64,000 bases of DNA from Paraburkholderia sp. IMGN_8 (GTDB lineage Bacteria; Pseudomonadota; Gammaproteobacteria; Burkholderiales; Burkholderiaceae). This document shows positions 18,192-27,470 of the stretch, one piece after another. Numbering within the stretch: the first letter of the stretch is position 1; each line of letters begins with the position of its first letter. The stretch spans positions 4,600,178 through 4,664,177 of the forward strand of contig NZ_CP150900.1 in NCBI RefSeq assembly GCF_038050405.1, read 5' to 3'. Below the pieces are notes generated by a model. The model ran no database searches, was not told the origin of the DNA, and saw nothing but the letters and a program-made list of their open reading frames with translations. A program made the position numbers and the translations under genes.

Positions 18192-19127
18192 ATGAAACGT
18201 ATTGGCGTGGTGGTTTTCCCCGGCTTCCAGATCCTCGATATGGTCGCGATCTCCGTCTTCGAGCTGGCGAACATGGAAGCTCCGCAGCCGGAGTACGAGG
18301 TGGAAGTCATCTCCGAGCACGGCGGGCTGGTGCGCAGTTCGTCCGGCGTGCAGATCGCGACGCAGCCGTTCGGCGATCCGTCGTACGACACGGTGGTCGT
18401 CACGGGTGCGCTGTCGATCGAACCGTCTTCGCCGGGGTTGCTGGCCTTTCTAGGCGAGGCGCTGGCCGCGTCCCGCCGCACCACCAGCATCTGCACCGGC
18501 GCCTTCGTGCTGGCCGAAGCGGGCATTCTCGACGGCCGGCACGCCACGACCCACTGGCGCTTCGCCCGCGAATTGCAGCAGCGCTATCCCGAGGTTCGTA
18601 TGGATGAAGACCGCATCTTTATCGTCGACGGATCGGTGTGGACGTCGGCCGGCATGACCGCGTGCATCGATCTGTGTCTGGCGCTCGTCGAAAACGATCT
18701 TGGCATCGACGTCTCGCGCGCGGTCGCCAAGAAGATGGTGGTCTATCACCGGCGCACCGGCGGGCAATCGCAGTTCTCGGCCATGCTCGATCTGGAGCCC
18801 AAATCCGATCGGATTCAGGACGCGCTGTCGTACGCGAAGAATCATCTGCGCGAGCCGCTGACGGTCGAACAGCTCGCCGACGTCGCGCACCTGAGCCCGC
18901 GCCAGTTCAGCCGTGCCTTCCGCGACGAGACGCGGCAGTCGCCGGCAAAGGCCATCGAGGCGCTGCGCGTGGAAGCCGCGCGCTCGATGCTCGAAGCCGG
19001 CCGTCATTCGATGGAAGCGGTCGCCGCCGAAACCGGTTTTATCGATACCGAACGGATGCGGCGCGCCTTTCTGCGGGCGTTCGGCCAGCCGCCGCAAGCG
19101 ATCAAACGGGCGGCGCGCGCGTTGTAA
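18192..19127 (+). CDS. GlxA-family AraC-type regulator (DJ-1/PfpI domain plus HTH)
   Basis: 311 residues. Residues 1-175 form a DJ-1/PfpI-like domain (GVVVFPGFQILDMVAISVF; Cys in the elbow TSICTGAFVLAEAG). The C-terminal AraC domain has two helix-turn-helix units (TVEQLADVAHLSPRQFSRAF and SMEAVAAETGFIDTERMRRA). This is the usual architecture of GlxA/FtrA regulators. Likely regulator of the divergent SDR gene. Confidence 0.9.
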   Translation: MKRIGVVVFPGFQILDMVAISVFELANMEAPQPEYEVEVISEHGGLVRSSSGVQIATQPFGDPSYDTVVVTGALSIEPSSPGLLAFLGEALAASRRTTSICTGAFVLAEAGILDGRHATTHWRFARELQQRYPEVRMDEDRIFIVDGSVWTSAGMTACIDLCLALVENDLGIDVSRAVAKKMVVYHRRTGGQSQFSAMLDLEPKSDRIQDALSYAKNHLREPLTVEQLADVAHLSPRQFSRAFRDETRQSPAKAIEALRVEAARSMLEAGRHSMEAVAAETGFIDTERMRRAFLRAFGQPPQAIKRAARAL

Positions 19128-19207
19128 CAGATGTGGTGGACAATACCGGCGAGAGCGGTGAGAGCAGCAAAACCCTGATTCGTACCGGCAACCAGAGAGG
19201 ACGCGCA

Positions 19208-19633
19208 ATGAACTACGACGACAGCAATCCCTTCGCAAGGATTCTGCGTGGCGAACTACCCTGCATCAAAGTCGCGGAAACCGACGCGGCGCTCGCCTTC
19301 ATGGACTTGATGCCGCAAGCCGACGGTCACGTGCTGGTCGTGCCGAAGGAAGCGGCAGTGGAGATTTTCGAGCTGTCGGATGCGTCGGTAGTCGCTTGCA
19401 TGCGGATGACGCAGAAGCTGGCCATCGCCCTGCGCGCGGCCTTGCGCCCGGACGGCATGTTCATCGGACAGTTCAACGGCAGCGCGGCGGGACAAACCGT
19501 GCCGCACGTGCATTTTCACGTGATTCCGCGCTGGGAGGGGGAGCCGTTGCGCATGCACGCCCGCGACGTCGCCGATGCCGCCACGCTCGAAGCGCTCGCC
19601 AAACGCATCCGCGAGCATTGGCGCGTAGATTGA
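19208..19633 (+). CDS. HIT-family hydrolase
   Basis: 141 residues. The start at 19208 has GAGAGG upstream; the frame is open earlier without family similarity. The histidine triad is VPHVHFHVIPRWEG, with NPFARILRGELPCIKV at the front as in HinT-like nucleotide phosphoramidases. Cytosolic. It lies 80 bases after the GlxA-type gene and may be co-transcribed with it. Confidence 0.9.
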   Translation: MNYDDSNPFARILRGELPCIKVAETDAALAFMDLMPQADGHVLVVPKEAAVEIFELSDASVVACMRMTQKLAIALRAALRPDGMFIGQFNGSAAGQTVPHVHFHVIPRWEGEPLRMHARDVADAATLEALAKRIREHWRVD

Positions 19634-19658
19634 GCGGGGCTCGGGCGGTTAAGCGCGC

Positions 19659-19681
19659 AAAAAAACCCGCGTACAGCGGGT
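19659..19681 (-). terminator. Rho-independent terminator (minus strand)
   Basis: On the minus strand: ACCCGC, TGTAC loop, GCGGGT (19681 down to 19665) followed by seven T. It ends the transcript of the 59-residue gene at 19804-19983. A second hairpin (GCGAACCG 19744-19751 with CGGTTCGC 19770-19777) lies between that gene and the terminator. Confidence 0.8.
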
Positions 19682-19803
19682 CGGGTCCAGGCTAATACAG
19701 GGAAAGGTCGAGTCGGCAAATGTCATGCTGAAGGCATAACGTAGCGAACCGCGCCGCGACGCGGCGTCACGGTTCGCGCAGCACCAGCACACCCCGCGAC
19801 GAC

Positions 19804-19983
19804 TCAAGGACGATTCCGCATGCGACGCAACGGATGCCGCCAGTCAATACGGTGAGGCGGTACATCCATGTGTCGCAACTCCTGCTGATGCCTATGCTCT
19901 TGCCACAATTCGTCGGAGAAAAGCAACGCGACAATCACGAGTGGCACGACCAGAAACGCGCCCAGTATCAGTTGCTCGATCAT
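19804..19983 (-). CDS. Small membrane protein (59 aa)
   Basis: Read directly from the minus strand: ATG at 19983, preceded by GGAGG with a 5-base spacer, stop at 19804-19806. The protein begins MIEQLILGAFLVVPLVIVAL, one hydrophobic segment, then an acidic turn (FSDELWQEH) and a basic His/Arg-rich tail. Ribosome site, membrane segment and a matching terminator together argue for a real gene. Function unknown. Confidence 0.65.
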   Translation of the reverse strand: MIEQLILGAFLVVPLVIVALLFSDELWQEHRHQQELRHMDVPPHRIDWRHPLRRMRNRP

Positions 19984-20247
19984 GGTAGCCTCCGATCGCT
20001 AGTGCATGATTTCATTGTAGAGCAGCACGCGTACCCACACGGTGTCACACCACTCATAATTTTGCGATAACCCGTCTGCGACAATGCGACGCCCTGCCCT
20101 CGCCGAATCTGCGCGCCGTCTCGCTCTTTGCAAAATCGCGCTGCTGCGGCTGCATGCGTTGCAAGAACTCCCTGCGCTGCGGCCGGACTAACAGAAACGC
20201 GCGCCTCGGCTCGCCTATTCAAACGAATAAGTCTCAAGGGGAATCCA

Positions 20248-20790
20248 ATGACTACCGAACGCAGCAACGAACTCACGTTGCGCCCACTCGAGCGAACCGA
20301 TCTGCGGTTCGTCCACGAAGTGAACAACAACGCGAAAATCATGCGTTACTGGTTCGAAGAGCCATACGAAACGTTTTCCGAGCTGACCCAACTGTACGAC
20401 CAGCACGTGCACGATCTGCGCGAGCGGCGCTTCGTCGCGATCGATAACGCGGGCGAAACCGTTGGCGTCGTGGAGTTGATCGAACTGGACTATATCCACC
20501 GGCGCGGTGAGTTCCAGATCATCATCGCGCCGCATGCACAGGACCGCGGCTACGCCACCCTCGCCACGCAGCTCGCGATCGACTATGCGTTTTCAGTGCT
20601 GAATCTGCGCAAGATCTATCTGATTGTCGATACGTCGAACACGGCCGCCATCCATGTCTATGAGAAGTGCGGTTTCAAGCATGAGGCCGAGCTGATCGAA
20701 GAGTTTTTTGGCAATGGCCAGTATCACAACGCCTTGCGCATGTGCATGTTTCAGTCCGAGTTCTTTGCGACCCATCAGCGCGGCGATTGA
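20248..20790 (+). CDS. speG: Spermidine N1-acetyltransferase-like GNAT
   Basis: 180 residues from the ATG at 20248, 7 bases after AAGGGG. GNAT fold of the SpeG type: [35 protein letters not shown], the acetyl-CoA loop [20 protein letters not shown], then [20 protein letters not shown]. SpeG acetylates spermidine or spermine and relieves polyamine stress. Confidence 0.88.
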   Translation: MTTERSNELTLRPLERTDLRFVHEVNNNAKIMRYWFEEPYETFSELTQLYDQHVHDLRERRFVAIDNAGETVGVVELIELDYIHRRGEFQIIIAPHAQDRGYATLATQLAIDYAFSVLNLRKIYLIVDTSNTAAIHVYEKCGFKHEAELIEEFFGNGQYHNALRMCMFQSEFFATHQRGD

Positions 20791-21245
20791 GCCGCTGTCT
20801 CGCACGGCGCGCGCTGGCGCGTCGCCCTGTGCGCGCCCGGTTGTCAGACCTGGCACCTTTTCTCTTCTGCACATACACCGTTATTTCGCGATTTTTCTTT
20901 AGTCGGTTGAATGACTTTGTGTGCAATGCACCAAGTCCAGGCGTTAATTGTATTAAATCGCTTAATTGGCGCTGCGCGTTTACGCGAATACGAACCGCAA
21001 AGCTTTACTGGTTAAAGCGGTGCGCCCTGCCCGTCTTTTAGTTATCCGTTTCAATCCTGCGTCTTGAAGACTTTGCTTGCCGGTTAACGAGGTGCGGCAG
21101 CAGGTGCGACAATTCGCCGCTGTTGCGACCGCACACAAGATGTGCTTGTCGTTCGCTCGCGTTCTCCTAAAGTGCGAGTTGCGGGTTCGACGTTGAAGTT
21201 AAATACATAGCTAACCTGAGTAATAAACCCGCACCGGAGGAACAT
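20791..21245. other. Intergenic region, AT-richer than surroundings
   Basis: 455 bases with no supported gene. The central part (about 20880-21060) has long A/T stretches unlike the neighbouring genes. The last 60 bases form the leader of the small secreted protein gene. No convincing RNA fold or promoter pair was recognised. Confidence 0.4.
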
Positions 21246-21584
21246 ATGAAATCGCGAATCGCCCTTCTTTTCGCCATTGCGGGTTTGGCTGCCGCTTCTG
21301 TTCAAGCGCAAGACGTTGTCGTCAAGCCGCAGCAAACCATCCAGTTCAAGGCGAATGCGTATGGCTGCCTGTCGAAGGATAAACTCGACGCCGCCGATCA
21401 GCATGCGCAAGCCGGTGAACAGCAAAAGATGCAGGAATTCTTCTCCGGATACCAGTGCATTTCAACGCCTGAAAATTCGAGTTTCCGGGTGGTCCGCGTG
21501 GTTGGGCATGACGTCGAATTCGTGAATTCCGCTAATAGCGATACGCAAGGCCTCTGGGCTAACGATCGATTCATCAAGCAATAA
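21246..21584 (+). CDS. Small secreted protein of unknown function
   Basis: 112 residues; start supported by CCGGAGG 7 bases upstream. Signal peptide MKSRIALLFAIAGLAAASV with probable cleavage after VQA. The mature part is about 90 residues with two cysteines (GCLSKDK and YQCIST) that could form one disulfide. No family recognised. A terminator follows. Confidence 0.7.
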   Translation: MKSRIALLFAIAGLAAASVQAQDVVVKPQQTIQFKANAYGCLSKDKLDAADQHAQAGEQQKMQEFFSGYQCISTPENSSFRVVRVVGHDVEFVNSANSDTQGLWANDRFIKQ

Positions 21585-21676
21585 GCGCCCGCGCTCCGGC
21601 GAAACGCCGGACGCGGTTCGTGTTGTCAATCCTCTGACTTCAAAAGCCGGAGGCGGTGAACCTGTGAGTTATAAAT

Positions 21677-21704
21677 CGGCTGGGCGAATTGCCCGGCCGT
21701 TTTT
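21677..21704 (+). terminator. Rho-independent terminator
   Basis: CGGCTGGGC (21677-21685), loop GAATT, GCCCGGCCG (21691-21699, one T-G pair), then TTTTT. A second small hairpin (TCCGGCG-AAA-CGCCGGA, about 21596-21612) precedes it directly after the gene. Confidence 0.75.
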
Positions 21705-21825
21705 ATTGGTGGCTCCAGCCTGATTGCTGAAGCGAATAAAAAAAACCGATGCGGATTGTCGGTCCGCATCGGCAGCACGCCTTCTCGCAAAGCGCAGGAA
21801 CAACCGTCAAACGGTCAAACGTCGA

Positions 21826-23559
21826 TCAATGCGAATCGCGCGGCACTGGCGCGCCGCTCGATCCCACCAGGAAGTCTAGATCCGCGCCCTGATCTGCTTG
21901 CAGCACATGTTCGACGTAAAGCTTGTAGTAGCCGCGCCTGGGCGGTTCCGGTGGCTGCCATGCGGCGCGGCGGCGCGCCAGTTCGGCGTCGGAGACATCC
22001 AGATGCAGGCGCCGTGCTTCGACGTCGAGTTCGATCATGTCGCCGGTCTGCACGAACGCGAGCGGCCCGCCTGCCGCCGCTTCCGGCGACACGTGCAACA
22101 CCACCGCGCCGTATGCCGTGCCGCTCATGCGTCCGTCGGAAATGCGCACCATGTCCGTAATGCCCTTTTGCAGCACCTTCTTCGGCAGCGGCATGTTGCC
22201 GACTTCGGCAAAGCCCGGATAGCCCTTCGGCCCCGCGCCCTTGAGCACCATGATGCAGTGCTCGTCGATCTCGAGCGACTCGTCGTCGATCTTCGCGTGC
22301 AATTCCTCGATGTTCTCGAACACCACCGCGCGTCCGCGATGCTTCAGCAAATGCGCTGTGGCCGCCGACGGCTTGATCACCGCGCCGTTCGGCGCCAGGT
22401 TGCCCTTCAGCACCGCAATGCCCGCCTTCGGCTTGAATGGCTCCGCGAAAGTCGTGATGACTTTCTCGTCATGGTTCGGCGCGTTGCGCACGTTGTCCCA
22501 GATCGTCTTGCCGTTGACGGTCAGCGCATCGCGATGCAGCAGCCCTTGCTCGCCGAGTTGCTTGAGCACGGCCGGCAGACCACCCGCGTAGTAAAAGTCC
22601 TCCATCAAATATTCGCCTGACGGCTGCAGATTCACCAGACACGGCACGTTCGATCCCAACTCCCAATCTTCCAGCGAAAGTTCGACGCCGATCCGCTTAG
22701 CCAGCGCGATCAGATGGACGACCGCGTTGGTCGAGCCGCCGATCGCCGCATTCGTGCGGATCGCGTTTTCGAACGCCTGGCGCGTGAGGATCTTGTCCAT
22801 CGTCAGGTCCTCGCGAACCATCTCGACGATGCGCCGCCCAGCGAGATGCGCGAGCACTTGCCGGCGTGCATCGACAGCGGGGATCGCCGCGTTGTGCGGC
22901 AAGCCCATGCCGAGCGATTCGACCATCGAGGCCATCGTCGATGCCGTACCCATGGTCATGCAATGGCCGCGCGAGCGGTTCATGCACGATTCGGCTTCGG
23001 TGAATTCCTCCTGCGTCATCGAGCCGGCGCGCACTTCCTCCGACATTTGCCAGACGCCCGTGCCAGAGCCGATATGTTTGCCGCGAAAACGACCGTTCAG
23101 CATCGGCCCGCCCGACACCGCGAGCGACGGCAGATTGCACGAGGCCGCGCCCATCAGCAGCGCCGGCGTGGTCTTGTCGCAGCCGACCAGCAGAATCACC
23201 CCATCCATCGGATTGCCGCGAATCGACTCCTCGACATCCATCGACGCGAGGTTGCGAAACAGCATTGCGGTAGGCCGCAGATTGGTCTCGCCGAGCGACA
23301 TCACCGGAAACTCCAACGGCAAACCGCCCGCTTCGTGCACGCCTTTTTTCACGTACTCGGCAAGCTCGCGAAAATGCGCGTTGCACGGCGTCAGCTCGGA
23401 CCACGTATTGCAGATGCCGATCACCGGACGCCCGTCGAATTCGTCATGCGGAATGCCCTGGTTTTTCATCCACGAGCGATGCAGAAAGCCGTCGCGGTCC
23501 TTGAGGCCGAACCACGCCTGGCTGCGCAGCGGCTTTTTAGTCTGGTTCGAATCAGCCAT
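21826..23559 (-). CDS. araC: L-arabonate dehydratase (IlvD/Edd family)
   Basis: 577 residues using the ATG at 23559, which has AGGAG upstream; the ATG 18 bases earlier does not. IlvD/Edd features: Fe-S cysteines in ICNTWSELTPCNAHF and LVGCDKTTPALLMGAAS, and RISDGRMSGTAYG near the C-terminus. Context with AraFGH and an ALDH points to the non-phosphorylative L-arabinose route, where L-arabonate gives 2-keto-3-deoxyarabonate. The symbol follows Azospirillum usage and is not the E. coli regulator. Specificity for L-arabonate over related sugar acids is inferred from the neighbours. Confidence 0.85.
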   Translation of the reverse strand: MADSNQTKKPLRSQAWFGLKDRDGFLHRSWMKNQGIPHDEFDGRPVIGICNTWSELTPCNAHFRELAEYVKKGVHEAGGLPLEFPVMSLGETNLRPTAMLFRNLASMDVEESIRGNPMDGVILLVGCDKTTPALLMGAASCNLPSLAVSGGPMLNGRFRGKHIGSGTGVWQMSEEVRAGSMTQEEFTEAESCMNRSRGHCMTMGTASTMASMVESLGMGLPHNAAIPAVDARRQVLAHLAGRRIVEMVREDLTMDKILTRQAFENAIRTNAAIGGSTNAVVHLIALAKRIGVELSLEDWELGSNVPCLVNLQPSGEYLMEDFYYAGGLPAVLKQLGEQGLLHRDALTVNGKTIWDNVRNAPNHDEKVITTFAEPFKPKAGIAVLKGNLAPNGAVIKPSAATAHLLKHRGRAVVFENIEELHAKIDDESLEIDEHCIMVLKGAGPKGYPGFAEVGNMPLPKKVLQKGITDMVRISDGRMSGTAYGAVVLHVSPEAAAGGPLAFVQTGDMIELDVEARRLHLDVSDAELARRRAAWQPPEPPRRGYYKLYVEHVLQADQGADLDFLVGSSGAPVPRDSH

Positions 23560-23612
23560 GAAATCTCCTGTTGGCAAACATGTAGCGGGGGGCGCCTAGC
23601 CCGGGGCGCGCA

Positions 23613-24617
23613 TCAGTGCACGCGCTTGCTGCGGCGGTACTGATCGAACAGCACCGCGAGCAGCAGAATCCCGCCGCGAATCAGGTATTGATAGAAGGTC
23701 GGCACGTTCATCAGGCTCATTGCGTCCTGCACGGAGCCCATGATCAGCACGCCGACCAGCACACCGGAAATCGTCGCGACGCCGCCCGTCAGCGATACGC
23801 CACCGAGCACGCACGCGGAAATCACGCCGAGTTCGAGCCCGACCGACGTTTTCGGGTCGCCCAGACTCATCCGCGAGGCAAGCATCACGCCGGCAAAGCC
23901 GGTGACGAGCCCTTGCAATACGAACACTGTGATCTTGATCCGCGTAACCGGCAAGCCCGCGAGCAATGCCGCCTCGCTATTGCCGCCCACAGCGAGCACG
24001 TTCTTGCCGAACACCGTTTTCTTCAGCAGAAAGCCGAACAGCACGAAGCCCACGATGTTGCTCCAGATCGGATACGAAATGCCGAGGAACGCGCCGCCGC
24101 CGAGGTCGAAGAAACGCTCTTCGGAGATCATTACCGCGTCGCCGTTCGACGTGATGAACGCGAGGCCGCGCACGACCTCCATCATCGCGAGCGTGACGAT
24201 CAGCGAGTTGATCTTGTAGCGCGCGACCAGTACGCCGTTCACGAGCCCGACCGCGCCGCCCGCGAGCACACCGGCTGCCACGCCGAGCAACACGCTATGC
24301 GTCGCGGTGATCAAGGTGGAAGCGACCACACCCGCGAACGCAACAATCGACGCGACCGACAAATCCACTTCGCCCAGCGCGAGCACGAACATCATCGTCA
24401 CGGAGATCGAGCCGATTAGCGTGACGGACAGCAGCAAGCCCTGGATATTGCGCGAGCTCAGGAAATCGGGCACGGTGAACGATAAAGCCGCGAACAGGAT
24501 GATGAACACCATCACGATGCCGGACTTGTTGATCAGATCCCACGTGCGCGCGGCGCGTGCGCCTAGACCCGCGGAGGCGACGGCTGGAGTAGAGGAGTCG
24601 GTGGAAGGTGTGTGCAT
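23613..24617 (-). CDS. araH: L-arabinose ABC transporter permease AraH
   Basis: 334 residues, highly hydrophobic with about 8-10 membrane segments; family stretch ALGEVDLSVASIVAFAGVV and FGKNVLAVGGNSEAALLAG, typical of RbsC/AraH permeases. The last gene of the importer set, 41 bases after araG. Works with AraG (ATPase) and AraF (binding protein). Confidence 0.9.
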   Translation of the reverse strand: MHTPSTDSSTPAVASAGLGARAARTWDLINKSGIVMVFIILFAALSFTVPDFLSSRNIQGLLLSVTLIGSISVTMMFVLALGEVDLSVASIVAFAGVVASTLITATHSVLLGVAAGVLAGGAVGLVNGVLVARYKINSLIVTLAMMEVVRGLAFITSNGDAVMISEERFFDLGGGAFLGISYPIWSNIVGFVLFGFLLKKTVFGKNVLAVGGNSEAALLAGLPVTRIKITVFVLQGLVTGFAGVMLASRMSLGDPKTSVGLELGVISACVLGGVSLTGGVATISGVLVGVLIMGSVQDAMSLMNVPTFYQYLIRGGILLLAVLFDQYRRSKRVH

Positions 24618-24658
24618 GATGTCTATTCCGTTTTCAATGGCGCGATTCAGTTGGCGCC

Positions 24659-26209
24659 TTAGCGAGGCAATGCGAGCTTGATCAATGCGTCGGGCGTGGC
24701 CTGCGCCTTCGGCAGATCGCCGACAATGCGGCCTTCCTTCATCACGATCACGCGATCCGCTACGCCGATCACTTCAGCCAGATCGCTCGACACGACGATC
24801 ACGGTGCGGCCCGCTTCGGCAAGCCCATATAGCAGGCCGTAAATCTCGCTGCGCGCGCCGACGTCGATACCGCGTGTGGGCTCGTCCATCAGGAACACGT
24901 CGATGTCTTCAGCAAGCCAGCGCGACAGGATCACCTTCTGCTGATTGCCGCCGGAGAGGGTGCCGATCGGCGTCTCGCCGTTGCGCGTCTTGATCGCGAG
25001 CTTGCCGATGAACTCTTTGGCGCTCTGCGCTTCCTTGCGGCCGTTGAGCACGTTGAAGCGGCTGAAGTGGCGGCGGCAACTGATGTTGAGGTTGTCCGAA
25101 ACGGAGGCGATCGACACGATGCCTTCCTGCTTGCGGTCTTCGGGGCACAACGCGACGCCCGCGCGGACCGCATCGCGCGGCGTGGTGAAACGCACGCGCT
25201 TGCCTTTGAGCGTGATCTCGCCTGCGGTCGGTTTCTCGGCGCCGTAGATCAGCTTCATCAACTCGGAACGGCCGGCGCCGACCAGTCCAAAGAAGCCGAG
25301 AATTTCACCTTTACGTGCCGCAAAAGTAGCCGGTTCGCGCAGGCCGCGTCCCATCAAACCTTTGACGTCGAGTTGCACGTCGCCGATATCGCGCGAGCGG
25401 TAGCCGTACACGTCGGCGATCGAACGGCCCACCATGCAGCTGATCAATCGATCGCGATCGAGTCCGGTCCCCGCCTCGAACGTATCGATGCGGCGGCCGT
25501 CGCGAAACACCGTCACGCGATCGCACAGTTCATAGACCTCATCCATCCGATGCGTGACGTAGATGATCGCGCGGCCCTCGGCCTTCAGCGCGCGAATGAT
25601 CCGGAACAACTGAGCGGTTTCACGCGACGACAAGGAACTGGTCGGCTCATCGAACGCAATCACGCGTGCATCGCGCATCAGCGCCTTGCCGATTTCGATC
25701 ATTTGCCGCTGCCCGATCGACAGATTCTTGACCTGCTGCGCCGGATCGATCTTTTCACCTAGCCGTTCGAGTTCGCGAACAGCGCGTGCAACCAGTGCTT
25801 TTTCGTCCAGCACACCGAAACGATTGGGCAGGGCGCCGAGCATCAGGTTTTCCGCAACCGTCAGCTCCGGCACCAGATGCAGTTCCTGATAGATGATCGC
25901 GACGCCCGCCGCGATGGCCGCCTTGGTGGTGATGAACTGCTGCTCGACGCCGTCGAGCGACAAGGTGCCTGCGGCCGGCTGATTCACACCGGACAGCACC
26001 TTGAGCAGCGTCGATTTGCCGGCGCCGTTTTCGCCCATCAAGCCGTGCACTTCACCGCGGCGCACGTCGAGCGACACCTGATCGAGCGCGAGTACGCCTG
26101 GAAAGCGCACGGTGATGCCGTCGAGTTGCAGATATGGCTCGGCGGACGCGAGGGCGGGCGAGGGCGCTTGCGCGGAAAGCGCCGCTTCGTCAGTGTGGGA
26201 AACCGTCAT
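24659..26209 (-). CDS. araG: L-arabinose ABC transporter ATP-binding protein AraG
   Basis: 516 residues with two tandem ATPase domains, as in all sugar importers of this class. First domain: Walker [17 protein letters not shown], signature [16 protein letters not shown]. Second: [19 protein letters not shown] (degenerate Walker A, normal for this class), signature [15 protein letters not shown], then [20 protein letters not shown] lies 7 bases before the ATG. Confidence 0.93.
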   Translation of the reverse strand: MTVSHTDEAALSAQAPSPALASAEPYLQLDGITVRFPGVLALDQVSLDVRRGEVHGLMGENGAGKSTLLKVLSGVNQPAAGTLSLDGVEQQFITTKAAIAAGVAIIYQELHLVPELTVAENLMLGALPNRFGVLDEKALVARAVRELERLGEKIDPAQQVKNLSIGQRQMIEIGKALMRDARVIAFDEPTSSLSSRETAQLFRIIRALKAEGRAIIYVTHRMDEVYELCDRVTVFRDGRRIDTFEAGTGLDRDRLISCMVGRSIADVYGYRSRDIGDVQLDVKGLMGRGLREPATFAARKGEILGFFGLVGAGRSELMKLIYGAEKPTAGEITLKGKRVRFTTPRDAVRAGVALCPEDRKQEGIVSIASVSDNLNISCRRHFSRFNVLNGRKEAQSAKEFIGKLAIKTRNGETPIGTLSGGNQQKVILSRWLAEDIDVFLMDEPTRGIDVGARSEIYGLLYGLAEAGRTVIVVSSDLAEVIGVADRVIVMKEGRIVGDLPKAQATPDALIKLALPR

Positions 26210-26295
26210 CGAAAGCCTCTAACTGGGGGACAACCCGTGCGGGCCGATTTCGCGTAAGCGCAATTCGGCCCGCAACGTGCAGACTCGAATCCTGC

Positions 26296-27300
26296 TTAAA
26301 TTCCGAGCTCTTTACGCACGTCCTGCCAGTTGCCGCGCACCATCAGCTTGCCGGTGGTCTGCGTATCGGCGGGCGGCTGCTTGCCGTCCTTGATCCACCC
26401 GACGAGGTTCTCCGTGCTCTCCTTGCCGTGCATCGTCGAACTCACCGCGATCGTGCCGTAGAAGCCCGTCGGTTCCTTCTTCTGGAATTCGGCGAACGCC
26501 TCGCCCGCACCGTTGATGCCGACCCCGATCACATCCGCTGCCGGAATGTGCAGTTGTTCGGTGGCACGTACGCCGCCCAGCACGCTCTCCTCGTTGAGCG
26601 CGAAGATCACCCATTTCTTAATGTTCGGATGCTGCGCGAGCACCGGCGACGACGCGTTGAAACCGCCTTCGTCGTCGGTGGTCTTTTGCGGCGCGTCGAA
26701 GATGTTTTCCTTCTTGAAGCCGCCGGCGAGCAGCGATTGCGTGGCGCCGTCAGTGCGCAGTTTCGCGGTCGGCAATTCGTAGTTCGTGATGCGCAGCGCG
26801 CCGACTTCTTCGGGCTTCCAGCCACGGCGCTTCATTTCTTCGGCGATCGCCGTGCCGACCTGATTGCCGATCTTGAACGCGGACATGCCAAGGTGCGGGA
26901 CGTTCGGCAGCGGCTTGCCGGCCGAGTCGACCAGTTGATCGTCGACGGTGACGAACTTCATGTTGTAGCGCTTCGCGCGCGCCTGAATTGCCGGTCCGAG
27001 GCGCACGTCGGGCGCGCAGATCACGAAGCCTTTGGCGCCTTGTGCGCCGAGGTTGTCGATCGCGGCCAGCACTTTTTCGCCGTCAGGCGTGCCGATGTTG
27101 ACCACCGAGAAGCCGTCCTTCTGGCCCAGTGCGGTGGCCGCTTTCTGTTCGTTGATGAACCAGGCCTGCTCCGGCATCTTCACGAGGAAGCCGACTTTGA
27201 GCGGCTGATCGGCACGCGCGGAAAGTTGCGCGGCAAAGGGCGCGGCGAGGGCGGCGGCGGCCATCGCGGATAGGGTCAAACGGCGAAGCTTGCTGGTCAT
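26296..27300 (-). CDS. araF: L-arabinose-binding periplasmic protein AraF
   Basis: 334 residues. Signal peptide (MTSKLRRLTLSAMAAAALA, cleavage near ARA), then LKVGFLVKMPEQAWFINEQ, GAKGFVICAPDVRLGPAI and NEESVLGGVRATE, which closely follow E. coli AraF. This fixes the substrate of the importer as L-arabinose or a close relative (D-fucose, D-galactose). A 28-base imperfect palindrome (27318-27345) lies just upstream. Confidence 0.92.
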   Translation of the reverse strand: MTSKLRRLTLSAMAAAALAAPFAAQLSARADQPLKVGFLVKMPEQAWFINEQKAATALGQKDGFSVVNIGTPDGEKVLAAIDNLGAQGAKGFVICAPDVRLGPAIQARAKRYNMKFVTVDDQLVDSAGKPLPNVPHLGMSAFKIGNQVGTAIAEEMKRRGWKPEEVGALRITNYELPTAKLRTDGATQSLLAGGFKKENIFDAPQKTTDDEGGFNASSPVLAQHPNIKKWVIFALNEESVLGGVRATEQLHIPAADVIGVGINGAGEAFAEFQKKEPTGFYGTIAVSSTMHGKESTENLVGWIKDGKQPPADTQTTGKLMVRGNWQDVRKELGI

Positions 27301-27317
27301 CTCTGTCTCCTGTCGAT

Positions 27318-27345
27318 CGGAGTTGGCGCTTTAGCGCTTACTCCG
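27318..27345. promoter_or_regulatory. Imperfect palindrome between the ALDH gene and araF
   Basis: CGGAGT, TG, GCGC, TTTA, GCGC, TT, ACTCCG: symmetric except for the TG/TT pair. It lies 18 bases upstream of araF on the minus strand in the 170-base gap. Could be an operator or a leader hairpin that sets higher expression of the binding protein; it has no T-run. Confidence 0.35.
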
Positions 27346-27470
27346 GTCCCATGCAACGTAGTTGCTGAGGTTGAAAAGCTGCATTGATTTCGTTTAGTAG
27401 CAGCGGGGTCATGCACACCGGCGTCAGCCGGATGGTGGATAGGCAGTCGGATGCGCGAATGTCATATCGA

